A stretch of DNA of 64,000 nt, taken from positions 7,068,001 to 7,132,000 of the forward strand of contig NC_071331.1 of the NCBI RefSeq assembly GCF_010183535.1. The letters run 5' to 3'. Numbering within the stretch: the stretch's first letter is position 1; the number at the start of each line of letters is the position of its first letter. Below the pieces are notes generated by a model. That model saw only the letters and a list, made by a program, of their open reading frames with translations, did not search any database and had not been told where the DNA came from. The position numbers were made by a program, and so were the translations under genes. Below are positions 23,265 through 35,377 of this stretch, one piece after another. The stretch is from Caenorhabditis remanei (taxonomy: Eukaryota > Nematoda > Chromadorea > Rhabditida > Rhabditidae).

Positions 23265-26200
23265 TCAATCTTCACTGTCAAGAGAAATAAATGCAGCATT
23301 GTCATTTTCACGATGATCTCGAAGAGTTGTTCTCGAGTTATTCGGAGCTGAACGACGGCCTTTCGAGAAGATTACACGGTCTTGGAGCTGGAAATGAAAA
23401 TGATCAGAATAGAAACTAAGCGTTTGAAGTAAAACTCGAAACGTTATTTGCAAGATGTGAGACAGCAAAATTAGTATTTATACTAATTTATGTTTCACAA
23501 TTGTTTCAAGACTTCAAAATAAAATTTTCTTATGATATTTCCATAATTACTGTGAAACCAACCTCATCATCATCCTCATCCTCATCCAATCCACACGTCT
23601 CGACAGCTGGCAATTCTCCAGTATGAGACTCAATCAGTCTCGTATATTTGTATTCCAGTCGTCGATTTCTTCTACAAATACAAATGAATCCAATCGATAG
23701 GAGGATCATTGAGAGGACAAGAATAGTCAGAAGGGTCTTCTGGAAGGCAGTGAATGCACTGCAAGCGACTTCTTTCGTTTGGGAGGCGGCGCCAGTGATC
23801 ACGCAGTGTCTGGAATATAGATTTGTGTTAAATAAGAACTGAATTTTTATAAAGTTTCATCTAATTCTGAAAGTCGCTTCCAAATCTTTTTTCTCATTGA
23901 TTCTTTTCTATCTCATCCTCCCAGATCAACTCACTTTTTCGGAATACTATGAATCGTCTGCTTCCCATTAACACATTCTCCATTGATCGTCTCATAGTCA
24001 TTCGATTCACAAACTGGACACGCCTGCGCAGTTTCCATGATCACCAAGAACAAACATCCATCACATGTTCCATCGGGACAACTGTGTGGAAGGCGCATTT
24101 CCATTTGTTTTTTGGTTGGGAGACAACGAGCAACAACTACGAGTTGATTGCCATTCGGACACGTGGAGGAGAGCGATGCAACCGGGTCGAACCAGAAGAA
24201 GACGTCCAGTGGGCGGGACGTGTTGTCGTGGCTGTCTGAATAATGTTGTTTAACTATTTACTGTTTTAGTACTACCAGATTATGAGTAGGTTGTAACAAC
24301 TCACCATACTCCAACACCTCATCACTAAAACTCGTGTTCCCATGAGTCCTACTTGTAGTGATTGAATCCAACCGACTCGCCACTAACAACGGAGTCACGT
24401 AGGCCGTCTTGGACCTATTCGAACTAGGAGTTGGCAGTGCAGTCACTCGACAAGCGAGTCCTTCAACAGCCTCTTTATCTTGGTCCAGTAATCCTATCAT
24501 ATCGAAATTATCGTATTGCTCCTGACATTTGATGTTAGGAGGGAACATGGCGACAGTAAAGAAGTGGTAGTAGGCGGAGCCTTCTCGGGAGAATACGCGG
24601 ACACCAGAGATGTTCCATGATCTGAAAGACTTCTACTCGAAAAGAAATTATTAAGGTTTCACATTTTCCATATTAGTGATATCAAAATTTTGAAATAGTG
24701 ATCCACTATTGAAAATTTCACTAACCTTCCAACAAACGGCGAGAAATCATAAGTGAACTTTGTCTCATTGTTATCCTTCCCTCCAGAATCCAACTGAATC
24801 TTCCCAATTGCTGTACACGTCACTCCATCCTTCGACGTCAATCCTTGTCCACACGGAACACAACTCTCGACTCCAACTCTACTCGAAGAAGCGTTCACAA
24901 TCGTGTTCACCGGACACGATACACACAATTTCGTCACTTCGTGCATATAATTTCCAGCCGGACACGGCACACACGTCTCTCCTCCTGCAGTATGTGAACA
25001 TGTCAGACATTGAGATGCCCCGCCGCCTTGTCCTCCACGATGCCCGACATTTGTCACGTTGATTGAGTAGATTCTAGCTTCATCTGAGATTCTATCCTCT
25101 CCAGATGACACTCCAGACCGTAAGAATGCTACCATGAATCTGGCAGGAGTGTTTTTAGTTACAGTATGACTCCAGACTCGTTTACTGTTTGTTCCGTTGA
25201 ATGCAGCGAGAAAGTGATAGAATGATTCTCGTTGTCCCTTGATACCAGCTGACATATCTTCTATAAAGTAGAGGGCGCATGACTCATCAGCACATGAAGT
25301 TTCGAATACTATTGTCACTTGAGCCACTGGTACTTTCATAGTTTTGGATGGTTTCGGGGCAAGAGGGTTCCAGAATCCTTCTTCAATTGATAGAATTAGT
25401 TCGAAGGCGATTCCAAGTTCAAGGGATGGAGCAGAGATGAGAGAGCCACCGGAAGGAAGCCAGGCGTCGCCAATGTTACAAGTAGTTGCGACGTCTGAAA
25501 ATATTGTTACAGTTTCATGTTGGTAATAAAAATTTGAATGATACAGGAGTTCCCTGATTAACCAATTCCATCCTGTGATCTTTACACTCACCTTCAGAAA
25601 TATATTCACATCGACTGCTCAGTTTTGGTGGCATAACTTCCCAGTTCTGGTATTGTAGTCCGTAGTTTGGTACAGTGTCGACTGGACAGCGGGCGCAAGC
25701 TAGAAAAATTTCAAAACTAAATGGATTGCCCAGATTAGACTTTGCTAAGCAGTGATTGGTACAAACCATAATTTTGAAACATGGAGGATTATCTTCCTAT
25801 CTGATAATGCTGATTAGTGAACAATTTTGCTCCTGATTATAAAAACTTGACCCCGCAAAACTTTCACATAATCAAATTAAACCATTTTGACACTCAAGCC
25901 GGCTAAATTTCTACCAAAATCAAATTTTCTCTGTTTTTCATGGTTAATATTAGTTCTATGTAACAGTTAAGAATTTGGTAACCCCACGTACTGACCCTCT
26001 GTCGTATCTCAAGGACTTATTGGAACCAGGATATCATAACTGTAGTACCTCCACTCACTTATATAAATGATCAGACAGAAAATACTTTTTTAACTCACAA
26101 TTCCCATCCGAATAATAGTCTTTCTTGCAGAACTCGCAGACTCCCAACTTGTTCTTCTCCATTCCGGGATTACATTTCGGACACGTCTTCCACGGAGTTG

Positions 26201-28133
26201 GTGGAGGGAGTTTAGTAGAAGAAGGCATGTCATCTCGACATATCGACGGTAACACTTTTTTGTAGACCGCCCGACTTGACCCGTTTGTACACGGTTCACG
26301 GACTGGATAGTAGTCGGATACACGGCAAGGAGGTCGGTCAATACACTTCTCGGATTTGAATCCAGAGTATTGAGATTCTGGACACTTTCCACATTGGGAT
26401 GATCCCTTAGAAGAGAAGTGACCAGGGGAGCATGGAATACATTCTGCAGATCCTCCGGGGGAGCTTGTTCCAGGTGGACAGGCGGTACATTGTCTTGTGA
26501 ATGCTAATCCTAGTACATCAATCCGATCAATATGAATAGGTTGACTGGATGCCTGGTATCCCAGATTGTTCTGAATAATCCATGAGATCACATTGGCACC
26601 CGACTTCAACTCGATCCTCCGTTTCCTCCAGTCTCCATTCCTCTCTTCTTCATCCTTCTCTTTTTTCGTGTACTTCAAAAACATTGACTTGGCAACATCG
26701 TTGTAACTCTGACACTGCTCGTTACGGATGTCTACTTGCATGGAGAGAGCACGGTTGTTACGGGGCATTCTGGAAATACATATAAAAGTTCGTAGTTAAT
26801 CCTCAAAGCAGTTTCAAGTGGTCTTCAAGTTTTGATATCAGTTTGGGGATTAGGAAGTTCGAGCAGCAAAATAGACGCCACGTTATTCTGTCTGGGTACA
26901 ACCTGAGAAAAGAAGTTTTCCAGTTACTAAGACTATGTAAAAAGAAAAAGGTTTCGACCGGATTTGGGTTCGATGTCAGCTGCTTGTGAAAAAATAGTGT
27001 CAGTTATTTTGATATTCCAAGATAGTCACGTGCAACAGGAAGTCCAATTAATTGGTTTAAGAAAAGCATCAGAAAAGTTGGAAATGAGAAACGGCAACTT
27101 CTTTTCTTCGAGTTTTTGTTTTTGTTGAACTGTTTTCACAGGGTCACAGAAAGTCCTATCCAAACATATCAGATTATCAATAATTTAATATCTCGGTTTT
27201 TGGACTGTAATTTCAGTCGTTATGAATTATTCTGCAGTATTAAATTGTTTCCAATTATTGCGCAGACTCTATTCGATATATTCGAAATTCTTCAACGGGT
27301 AAAATCCCAAGTTAAAACTCAAAAACCGGAATGTTTTCTTCAACTCACCGATAAGTGAACTCCACGGATCCTGGCCGGACTAAGTTTGCAGAAAAGGACA
27401 ATCTGGAGACACATGGAGTGGGTATGTAGATCAACTCGCCGTCCTTGACCACCCAACCGGCTCTGTAAAAATTTCCAGATTGTTTGGGCTTACTGTTTCC
27501 GTTTATTGACAAAAATAGAAACAACACTGTTTGATGTTCTCGTTTTTTTTTGTTGATTTCACACAAACTCACTCTTTCGGACATTCCACCACTTGACTCT
27601 GTTTACTTGAAAACTGTGTATCCGGGTTGGAATCCATATTATCCACTGAGAAACCACTGGGTAATGTGATAAACTCCTCGTATCTGATACCACCTCCCAA
27701 ACTGAAGAATCCAGGGTTACAGGGACGACAGTGTTGGCTGTCTAGGTCGAGGTAGTGACCGGGTTCACACGAGAAGGCTGGAAAAAGTTTTAATAGGTTT
27801 TACTGTCACAATAAGGTTTTATAATTTTAGTCATTTTGGATTTTAATGATACCGAGAAAATAGAAAATGTGTATTACGGAACGGATTACTGAAACATGAG
27901 GCGACATTTTTGACCCAATACAATTTGAATGGATAATAAACTCACAGCAATTCAAGCCTCTTCTCGGAGTTGGCAGATTCGAGCACTGCATTCCACTACG
28001 TGGCACTGCAACCCTCCATCTCTCTCCATTCTCATCGCAGTTTGTATACGTGAACTCGTAATCCTGATCCGTGCAAATTTGTTGGCATGTAGTGAAGGAG
28101 TATAATATGAACAGGAGGGACGTGATATGAATA
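23265..28133 (-). CDS. ELAPOR1/2 (EIG121/KIAA1324) homologue, best-preserved copy
   Basis: Ten exons read in frame on -: 28133-27946, 27777-27573, 27462-27349, 26769-26099, 25699-25592, 25494-24726, 24621-24305, 24235-23935, 23809-23563, 23387-23265, about 1014 residues. Human ELAPOR1 is of similar length. Order: hydrophobic leader, Cys-rich start (CTDQDYEFTYTNCDENGERW), LNCSFSCEPGHYLDLDSQHC, Cys-rich repeats such as CTACPPGTSSPGG and CPESQYSGF, a domain with VAQVTIVFETSCADESCALY, CPDGTCDGC, a transmembrane segment (TILVLSMILLSIGFICIC), then RRNRRLEYKYTRL and an acidic cytosolic tail. These match the known order of ELAPOR proteins, single-pass endosome/lysosome-associated membrane proteins. 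The start codon is not in the first listed exon; a small upstream ATG exon is expected but was not found. The convergent neighbour is the channel gene. Confidence 0.88.
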
Positions 28134-28245
28134 CTGAAATACAAAAAAGAACTGTTTCAATTTTATGTCATGTTTGAGTTCTGGACAATTGATTTACTGA
28201 CTCTTTAGCAAAATCCAAAATCTATTTTTCTATCTTCCACCCTTA

Positions 28246-28625
28246 CTAGGGAAGGCCTCGGGGTGACCGTGGAGTTATGGAACGTGACATATATCATTGG
28301 AAAGCTGAGAGAACGCTGATTCCAAATATATATTCAGTTTTTTGCCCTCGAGGTCTGGTATTTGAGAAAAACAAGGTCAAAGTTCAGAAAAATGACAAAT
28401 TATTGCCTTTTTAACACGCGAAAATTGCAAAAAAAATTGCAAAAATTTTTTCGCGTGTTAGAAAGGCAATAATTTGTCATTTTTCCTTACTTTGACCCTG
28501 TTTTTCTCGAATACCAGGCCTCGAGGGCAAAAACTGAATATATATTTGGAATCAGCGTTCTCTCAGCTTTCCAATGATATATGTCACGTTCCATAACTCC
28601 ACGGTCACCCCGAGGCCTTCCCTAG
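28246..28625. mobile_element. Near-perfect foldback element, 380 bp, CTAGGGAA ends
   Basis: The two halves are inverted copies meeting near 28435, with ends CTAGGGAAGGCCTCGGGG. A 3-bp TTA lies on both sides (28243-28245, 28626-28628), compatible with a PIF/Harbinger-like target duplication. The end and subterminal sequence resemble the 2.2-kb element at 42362-44580. It sits just upstream of the first listed ELAPOR exon; the second copy of the locus lacks it. Confidence 0.8.
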
Positions 28626-28628
28626 TTA

Positions 28629-31529
28629 ATTATCCCCTCTGTCCATTCCAAATTAACCTCTGATCCTTCCCCCTAGAGGGTGTGGTTGGTTTTCCATATG
28701 AGCCGTGTGTCAACAAAGAAGATGAAAAGATGAAAATGAAAAAGATGAGAGATAGAGAAATGTACTTTTTTCTGATTTGTTATTTTGGAATAAGAGATGA
28801 AATTGAGGATGAAAAGATGGTGCGTTGGAAGGGATTAAAATGGGAAGAATTTCTAGAGTCCAGTGGTGAGATAGAGAATGTTGTGAGTTTCAGTATTTTC
28901 AGAAACACGAAATGAAAGGGAATGTGATTAGTTCGAGATTTCAGGAAGTTTCTATCAAGTACTTTAAGATTTACGTTTTTCTCATTGTGGGTCATATTCT
29001 GGCAATTAAAAATTAAATTTATATCAAACTTGCCAAAAGCGGTTGAGTTTTCTCTCGGCCCCGGATTTTTAAACAAACTTTTTTTTGCAATTTTTCGAAA
29101 TTTCAGAGTAAAAGTGCTTAAATTACCATAAATATTCACTTCTGATTAAATTTTAAATTTTTAGTCAGAAATACTCAAAATATATTGATTCAAAACGGGA
29201 TGGCCAGGCTACGGAATTTTTGTTCAACCAACAACAAAAAATTTGCAGAACACTATTTTTGCAGTTTTAAAATGAATTGAAATTTGCAAATAGATCCAAT
29301 TTCTAATGCCATATAGAAATCCAGTTTTTGAAATTTTGAAATTCAACTTTCAAAACTAGAAAGCCTATAATTTTGGACTAATGATCTCTCCATTTATTCA
29401 CGACAATTTGAGGTATATATATTGAATTAAAATTAAAAATCTCAAGATTTCTCCCAATTTTGAAACTGCAACGAATTTACTAAATGTTTTCAAAAACTAC
29501 TCTTGAGTGTTGCTACTTGAAACATACTTGCAAAATTCCGGGCCGGGCCGAGAAAGTGCCGGCCCGGATTTGAATTTTTGAATTTTTTTTCACTTGAATT
29601 TTTTTTCAATAATTTTTTTGTCTGAAAATTTTCCAAATTTTTTCTCAAGAATATCAAAAAATCAGTTTTAAACGAGTTATGAGACCTCAAAATTCCAAAA
29701 ATCGCTCCCCGTCGTCATTTTTTCAGTACATGTCAATAGAAATTATCCTCGTCTGAACGTGAAATGCATTCATAAATGTTCATTTTTCGAAAGAAATTTC
29801 TTAAGAATTTTTGAAAATATTTTTGACATTTTGAGGTCTCATAACTCGCTTCAGACATGAAACCAAAAGAAATGTATCTTTTTCCTGGCTTTCTGAATCG
29901 ATTCATATCAAAAACCCTTAGTTTAGAAGTAGTTGTGTCCCCCTTTAAAATTTTTTTCCAAAAAAATCGGAAAATTTTCGAAAAAAAATTTGAATTTTTT
30001 TTAGTACTGAAAATCCGGGCCGAACCGGGCCGAACCGGGCCGGGCCGGAGAAATTTTGATTTTGGCCCGGCCCGGCCCGTTGCAACTCTGACTTGAAATC
30101 GCTCTTGAAAAAATCAAGATTTTCTCCAGATTTTGAAAATTTGAGCATAAAAAACCGTGTATCAAACTTTGTATTTTTTCTGTTTCATGGTGCACGGTCT
30201 CCCAGACTCCGAGTAAGAACTGCAAGGAAATTTTCGATCTCCCCTCACGAAACGAAAAATTTGAGAAATTTGCAGGTCTAAAAGTGAATTTTTAAATTTT
30301 TAGCGTAAAGCTAAAGATGAAAAAGTCACTTCAAAAAAGGTTAATGTGATGAATACATCAAGGAAAAACAATTATTTTTCTAAAAACCATGACATCATGT
30401 CTTTTGAGTGTTGCATTTGATAATTTTTCTAAGAAAACCCCTTTTACCACAGAAACTTTTTTGGCGAATTCTCGACTTCAAACTGTATCCAGCTCTCTAT
30501 TTCTTGACGTTTCCATCTCAATTATAGCTCAAAAAATCCACAATAAATAGATCTTCATTTCTGATGGATGGGTCACTTTTTTGTCGAATAAGTTTCGAGA
30601 AATATTGAAAAAACTGATTTTTCAGGCCAACACTTCGATCTGTATCAGCGCCTTCATTTTTGCTCCAAAAATAGTTTTCTTTTTTCCGAAATGTTGTTTT
30701 TGCCTTTCTCGTTTTTTGTTATGGACAATTTCCACTATTTATTTCCTTTATTGCTCGTAATTAAAATAAAATCAAAATTTTCAGTTGAAAAATTAACTAA
30801 AAAAATATTTCTGACTACTGTAGCGCGCGGCCTTTGCGCTCCACTGAGAATTTTCGCTTGCAGTTGTTTTTCGGGGTTTGGGAGACTGTGTGGTGTTCAT
30901 CAATGGACAGAAAAATGCGTTGCAATTGATAGATACACTCTATAATGCTCAAAAAATTACAAAACTAGCCGTTTCTGTTTCCCTATAAATTGCTTATTTT
31001 GAAAACCGAACAGTATTTAATCGTGCTCCGTTAAAAAATTATTCAAAAAATTAAAACTCACCAATACATATTTGTTGATATTTTGCTTGTTTATCCCCGG
31101 CTTAGAAGTTAATAGTACACAGGTTTAGTGAGGAGCGGCTTAACCACTTTTCTGGAGCACTTTCAGTTGATAGTATATCTTCTTCGATTCCAATTCCACA
31201 TTCTCCAACTTGACAGACAATTCGGTGATGTCTGGTGTCGAAATGTCGCGGTGTCGAAATGTCTGGTGTCGAAACGTCCCGGAGCCAAAAATTGTTGCAA
31301 GTACTAATTCTGTTCAAATTATTCCAAATTTATTTCATTTTTTGTCATCCTTGCCCGGAAAAATGCCAGTTTTCAGACGATTTCTTTTTTCAAAAATTGT
31401 CGTCGAATATGGCGCATGCAGACAGAAAAATTGCGTAGGTTGGCGATCGGTCGGTCGGGGGTCGGTCGGGTCGGCGGTCGGTCAGGTCGGTCAAAAAGTG
31501 GACCGAATGAAAGCCTTAATCACGATTAC
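28629..31529. repeat. Gene-poor stretch with a GGGCCGG-rich inverted element and a MITE fragment
   Basis: 28680-28920 is shared with 51370-51535, the upstream region of the second ELAPOR copy. About 29527-30094 is an inverted element whose ends are packed with GGGCCGG/CCGGCCC and whose arms share CTCATAACTCG. About 31290-31527 is related, inverted, to the left part of the 540-bp element at 60596, including the GGTCGGTCGG tracts. Open frames here do not look like genes. Confidence 0.55.
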
Positions 31530-32578
31530 CGAATGAAATATACCTGAGATCAATACTCAAAGTCAGGTTTCTGAAACTGAAAATGTTTTCTGTTTGTCAG
31601 ATAATGGATATTTTCCTTCTCACTATTTTTTTTCGTTTGCTCATTCATAAGTGCTTCCAGACTAGCCTTCTCCCACCTCGACCCATGCCGAAAAAACTTG
31701 TCACTCGATCACGACATGGAACCAAAACTGTGGTCCCCGAATGTCTGTATCGTCAACTCGAAATCCACAAAAGTGCACGATTCCCCTAAACCCAACATCC
31801 TCCTCATGATATTTCCCAACTGGACCATCTGGCTAAACTACCGTATTCGATCCGAGGCACCGTGTCAGATGAATTTGAGAAACTTCCCGTTGGATAGTAT
31901 CAGATGTTCCTTGGTTTTCGAGAGTTACTCCTATAATGCTGCTGACGTGGAGTTACAATGGTTGGAATGGTCACCGGTGTGTACAGTAAGAAGTGACTAT
32001 AATCTTCCGGACTTTCGAATGACGAATATCACGTATGGAAGTATTACGGAGGTGAGAAGAGAAAATTTGTATCTAACACACTAACAATAAGAAATTATTC
32101 TGTTTTATATCGAGAATTTGAAACAGATAATGAACATTTCTACGATATCATAATTTCTAATTCTTTCCAAACCTTCCAGGCCTATACCGCAGGAATGTGG
32201 CACCGTCTCTCCGTGTCCATTCACTTAGAACGTCTCTACGGTTTCTATATCCTTCAAATGTATCTTCCCACCTACATATCTGTATTCATATCATGGATTG
32301 CTTTCTGGATGGATACGAAAGCACTCCCTGCTAGAATCACACTTTCTGTCTCTTCGTTAATGGCATTAACGTTCCAGTTTGGTAACATTGTCAAGTCACT
32401 GCCTAAGTTGAGAACTTGCTGTTTCAGATTCATGAGTTGTTGTTTGTCAAAAAAATCAAATTAACAAGAAATGTATGAGAGCAAAAAACAAGTGATATTC
32501 ATGAGTTTGCGTATTCGAGCGGACAGTGAATTTTAAAATTTGAGTCAACGTTTGAGAAAATGCCACGTCCGGAATCAC

Positions 32579-32648
32579 ACGGCCTCCAGCGGAGGCCCTC
32601 TCAATGCACTGCGCACAGTACTTTGAGAGGGCCTCTGCAGGAGGCCGT
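32579..32648. mobile_element. 70-bp hairpin MITE with 8-bp target duplication
   Basis: The unit begins ACGGCCTCC and ends GGAGGCCGT; arms with GAGGCCCTCTCAA / TTGAGAGGGCCTC fold on a loop of about 20 bases. GGAATCAC occurs on both sides (32571-32578, 32649-32656). Copy 1 of the locus has no such insert at the matching place near 20250. The 8-bp duplication suggests hAT mobilisation. Confidence 0.8.
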
Positions 32649-32999
32649 GGAATCACAATTTGTCCTTTTTTCGAGTGCCTAAAAGCAAACAATTTGTACC
32701 AATATCTTACTGTATCAGGGTGCCAAATAACTTCTGTGAAAATGTGATTATTTTCTACAACGTGAGAACATCGTGTTTTAAAAATTTCATTTTCCGAGAT
32801 TTCGATTGTCTTTCTATGGCAAATTTCAATAAGTGCGTGTTTCAGAATCATGATTTTTGGATACGCATAAAGTAACTATCGTTCATGTCAAAAATGATGC
32901 ATGTCAAAAAAAAGCTTGCCTTGAAATAGCGAAACCGACCCTCAAAATAAAAAAATTATATTTTCTGATAGAAAACTCGGTTTCATTCAACCTTGAATA

Positions 33000-33240
33000 T
33001 AGTTTCTACCAAAAAGGATAGTTTATAATCAATTTAATAATAATAATTTATTCATCTTTTGTTGTGCGAAAGAGAAAAAAAAGAAATGGGCGAAATCTAT
33101 AAGAACATACAACAAGAAGGGTGAATAAATATGTAAGATGAACTATAGGACCCGCAAAGAGATTTGCAGGTATTCTTGTCAAAATTTTTTATGATTGTGC
33201 ATTAAATTTGAATTTCATTTATCCTTCATTTTCCTGCGAC
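33000..33240. repeat. Insertion-like segment in intron of channel copy 2
   Basis: Sequence between about 33030 and 33240 (TTATTCATCTTTTGTTGTGCG and GACCCGCAAAGAGATTTGC) has no counterpart in copy 1 at the same place. It looks like a repeat fragment, but I could not set its ends or class. Confidence 0.35.
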
Positions 33241-34142
33241 GCCTGAAAAAATAATACTTTAAAAAATTAAATATTTCTGTTGCACACATCTTTCACATTA
33301 TTGCATTGACTTTCGTAGGACAATAAATTCCATTTCTTTCCTTTTGAATTCATAACATAAATCATCTCTTACGTATTTCAGGCCTCCTACGTCAAAGCAA
33401 TCGATATCTGGATGTTCAGTTGTGTTGGGTGAGTTCTATTTTTTTCATTTTTTTAAAACAAAAATCAGGACTTTGATCAAACGAATCAGTTTTCCGAACA
33501 TCCAAAAATAATGTCTCACCCCCGAAACAGAAGTTAAATACAAAAAAGCATCCTTCCTATTTTCCAAATTCATATTCTTCTCTCTAATCGAACTAGCCAT
33601 TGTGGCATACAACGATAAAATGCATGACCAACGACTTCGAGAAGCGAGATGTTCAGTGGGGAACTTGAATTCAAATGGGGTGGGACATCCTAATCTGGAA
33701 TCTAGGAGGTATGGAAATGCGCTCTACTGATAATCTAGGAGCTTGTTTTCAGAAGTTTCGTGGAATTGAGTGCCCGACGAGCAAAAGGAAGTGAACTCGG
33801 AGCATCGATAGATCGAGTGGCCAGTATGCTATTTCCAACGGTGAGAGAATTTTTCTACTTTTTCAAAGCAGGCACATTATGACGTAAGAAAAGTTAGGAG
33901 TTAATTGAAGGTCGAGTACGAGTCGTGTATCGAATCGAGTTAATCAAACCATTTCAAAAATGCGAAAACTAAAAAAATATTATGCTTCATCGAATTTATA
34001 TTTTTCTTTCATATTTGTTAAAAATGATTCATCTTTCCCCACGTTTTCCCACAATTGTCTCTAATTCCAGATGTTCGCTCTCTTCAATCTGGTCTATTGG
34101 TCCTACTACTTGACGACAAGTATGAATCCGGTTTACACATGA

Positions 34143-35369
34143 ACACTGATTGCTACAATTTGATCTATACACTGGTTCTTATTTCTTGTGTTATTTAAAT
34201 GAATTTGTGTAAAATTTAAGGATTGGATCTATTCTGAACAGAATAGCCTTGAAAAAAGAGAATTTGGTTACATATGTGAAATACATGAAACGGGTTTGTT
34301 GAAAACAGTAAGAAAACAGATAATAGAAAATAACTATAACTAGAACATTTAGATTTTTCAGTTCGAAAAGATCTGGTAGTGCCGATAAAACATAATATTA
34401 TGAGTTTGGAAAATCGATTTTCAAATATCAGAAGCGGATAGCTTACATTGTACTGTTTCATTTGATTCATAAGTAAGTTCTGTTATTTTCCTTACGATTG
34501 ATCACATCTATTTGAGTTTTAGAAAAAACTTGAAATCCTGTGACTTTCAAATGATGAATTCAAAGAATTTTACACTTTCCTGTCAGTGAGATGATACTCC
34601 GAATTCATACTTTTAATTCCAGTGATCTCTGTTTCACAATGATTTTCTAAACTGTTTTGTGGAAATCGGAATTAGTACCTTTTTTCCAAGATTTCAAGCA
34701 AACTGTACACGGCTTTTCAGGCTTTAGGCTTTTTCAGAAACAGTTGCGGCAATATAGAAAAAAACAATGAAACTACATATTGACTTCATTTGAAAGCTGA
34801 TTGAAGTGAGCCCAGAAACTCGATAATCTCTTAACCCACTTCAAACTCAAAAATGAGAATTAGCTGAAACATTATAACTCACCAACAAATGCCAAATCAT
34901 CCCGTTGAAGGTGGCACCCGTAGCAATTGTAGATGTTGAATCAATACACTTTCCCCGTTTCTCATTTTTGATATTCACATCTATGTATGAATATTGGTTG
35001 ATATCCAAAACGGTTTATTGACGAAATGTGTATGTTGAAGACATAACTGTTCCTTTTAACTGGAGAACTTATGTATGGGATTTGTGACGAAAGTGTAAAT
35101 TGCAACTGATGGTGTTAGATTTTCTCGGTAATAATTTAGAGAAACGACATAATAGTTTTCTTTCTTCATATTGTTAATAAAAATATTCAATAACCGAGAA
35201 ATTTTAGTGGATAAGAGGAAAAAAGGTTAAGATTGATATTTATCAAATAAATCATTTACCCTAAACAACCACAACAATATTGCAGTTTCATTACCATGAT
35301 AAGTGATTAAAAATGAAGAACTTATAATGATTGGAATTCATCTAGTGGATATTTTTCTTTTCGTTTAAC
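34143..35369. repeat. Spacer of duplication copy 2, left part
   Basis: It matches 21398-22575 of copy 1 with small changes. No gene. It is cut at 35378 by the hAT transposon and resumes at 38945. Confidence 0.75.
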
Positions 35370-35377
35370 AACACTAT

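Larger units (their letters stand above)
31661..34142 (+). pseudogene. Channel gene copy 2: 5'-truncated with two broken splice sites
   Basis: Exons equivalent to 4-9 of copy 1 are present at 31661-32051, 32180-32407, 33382-33428, 33568-33708, 33753-33840 and 34071-34142, all with the same lengths as copy 1. Exons 1-3 are absent, and similarity to copy 1 begins inside intron 3 near 31530. The donor after exon 5 is TT instead of GT at 32408-32409, and the acceptor before exon 7 is AA instead of AG at 33566-33567. The reading frames themselves are clean, so inactivation is recent. The product could not be a normal receptor. Confidence 0.88.

Noticed and set aside
28682..28915. Open frame on + rich in Lys, Met and Glu
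   Set aside because: The matching region in the second locus copy (51399 on) diverges without preserving the frame; it is probably upstream noncoding sequence of the ELAPOR gene.
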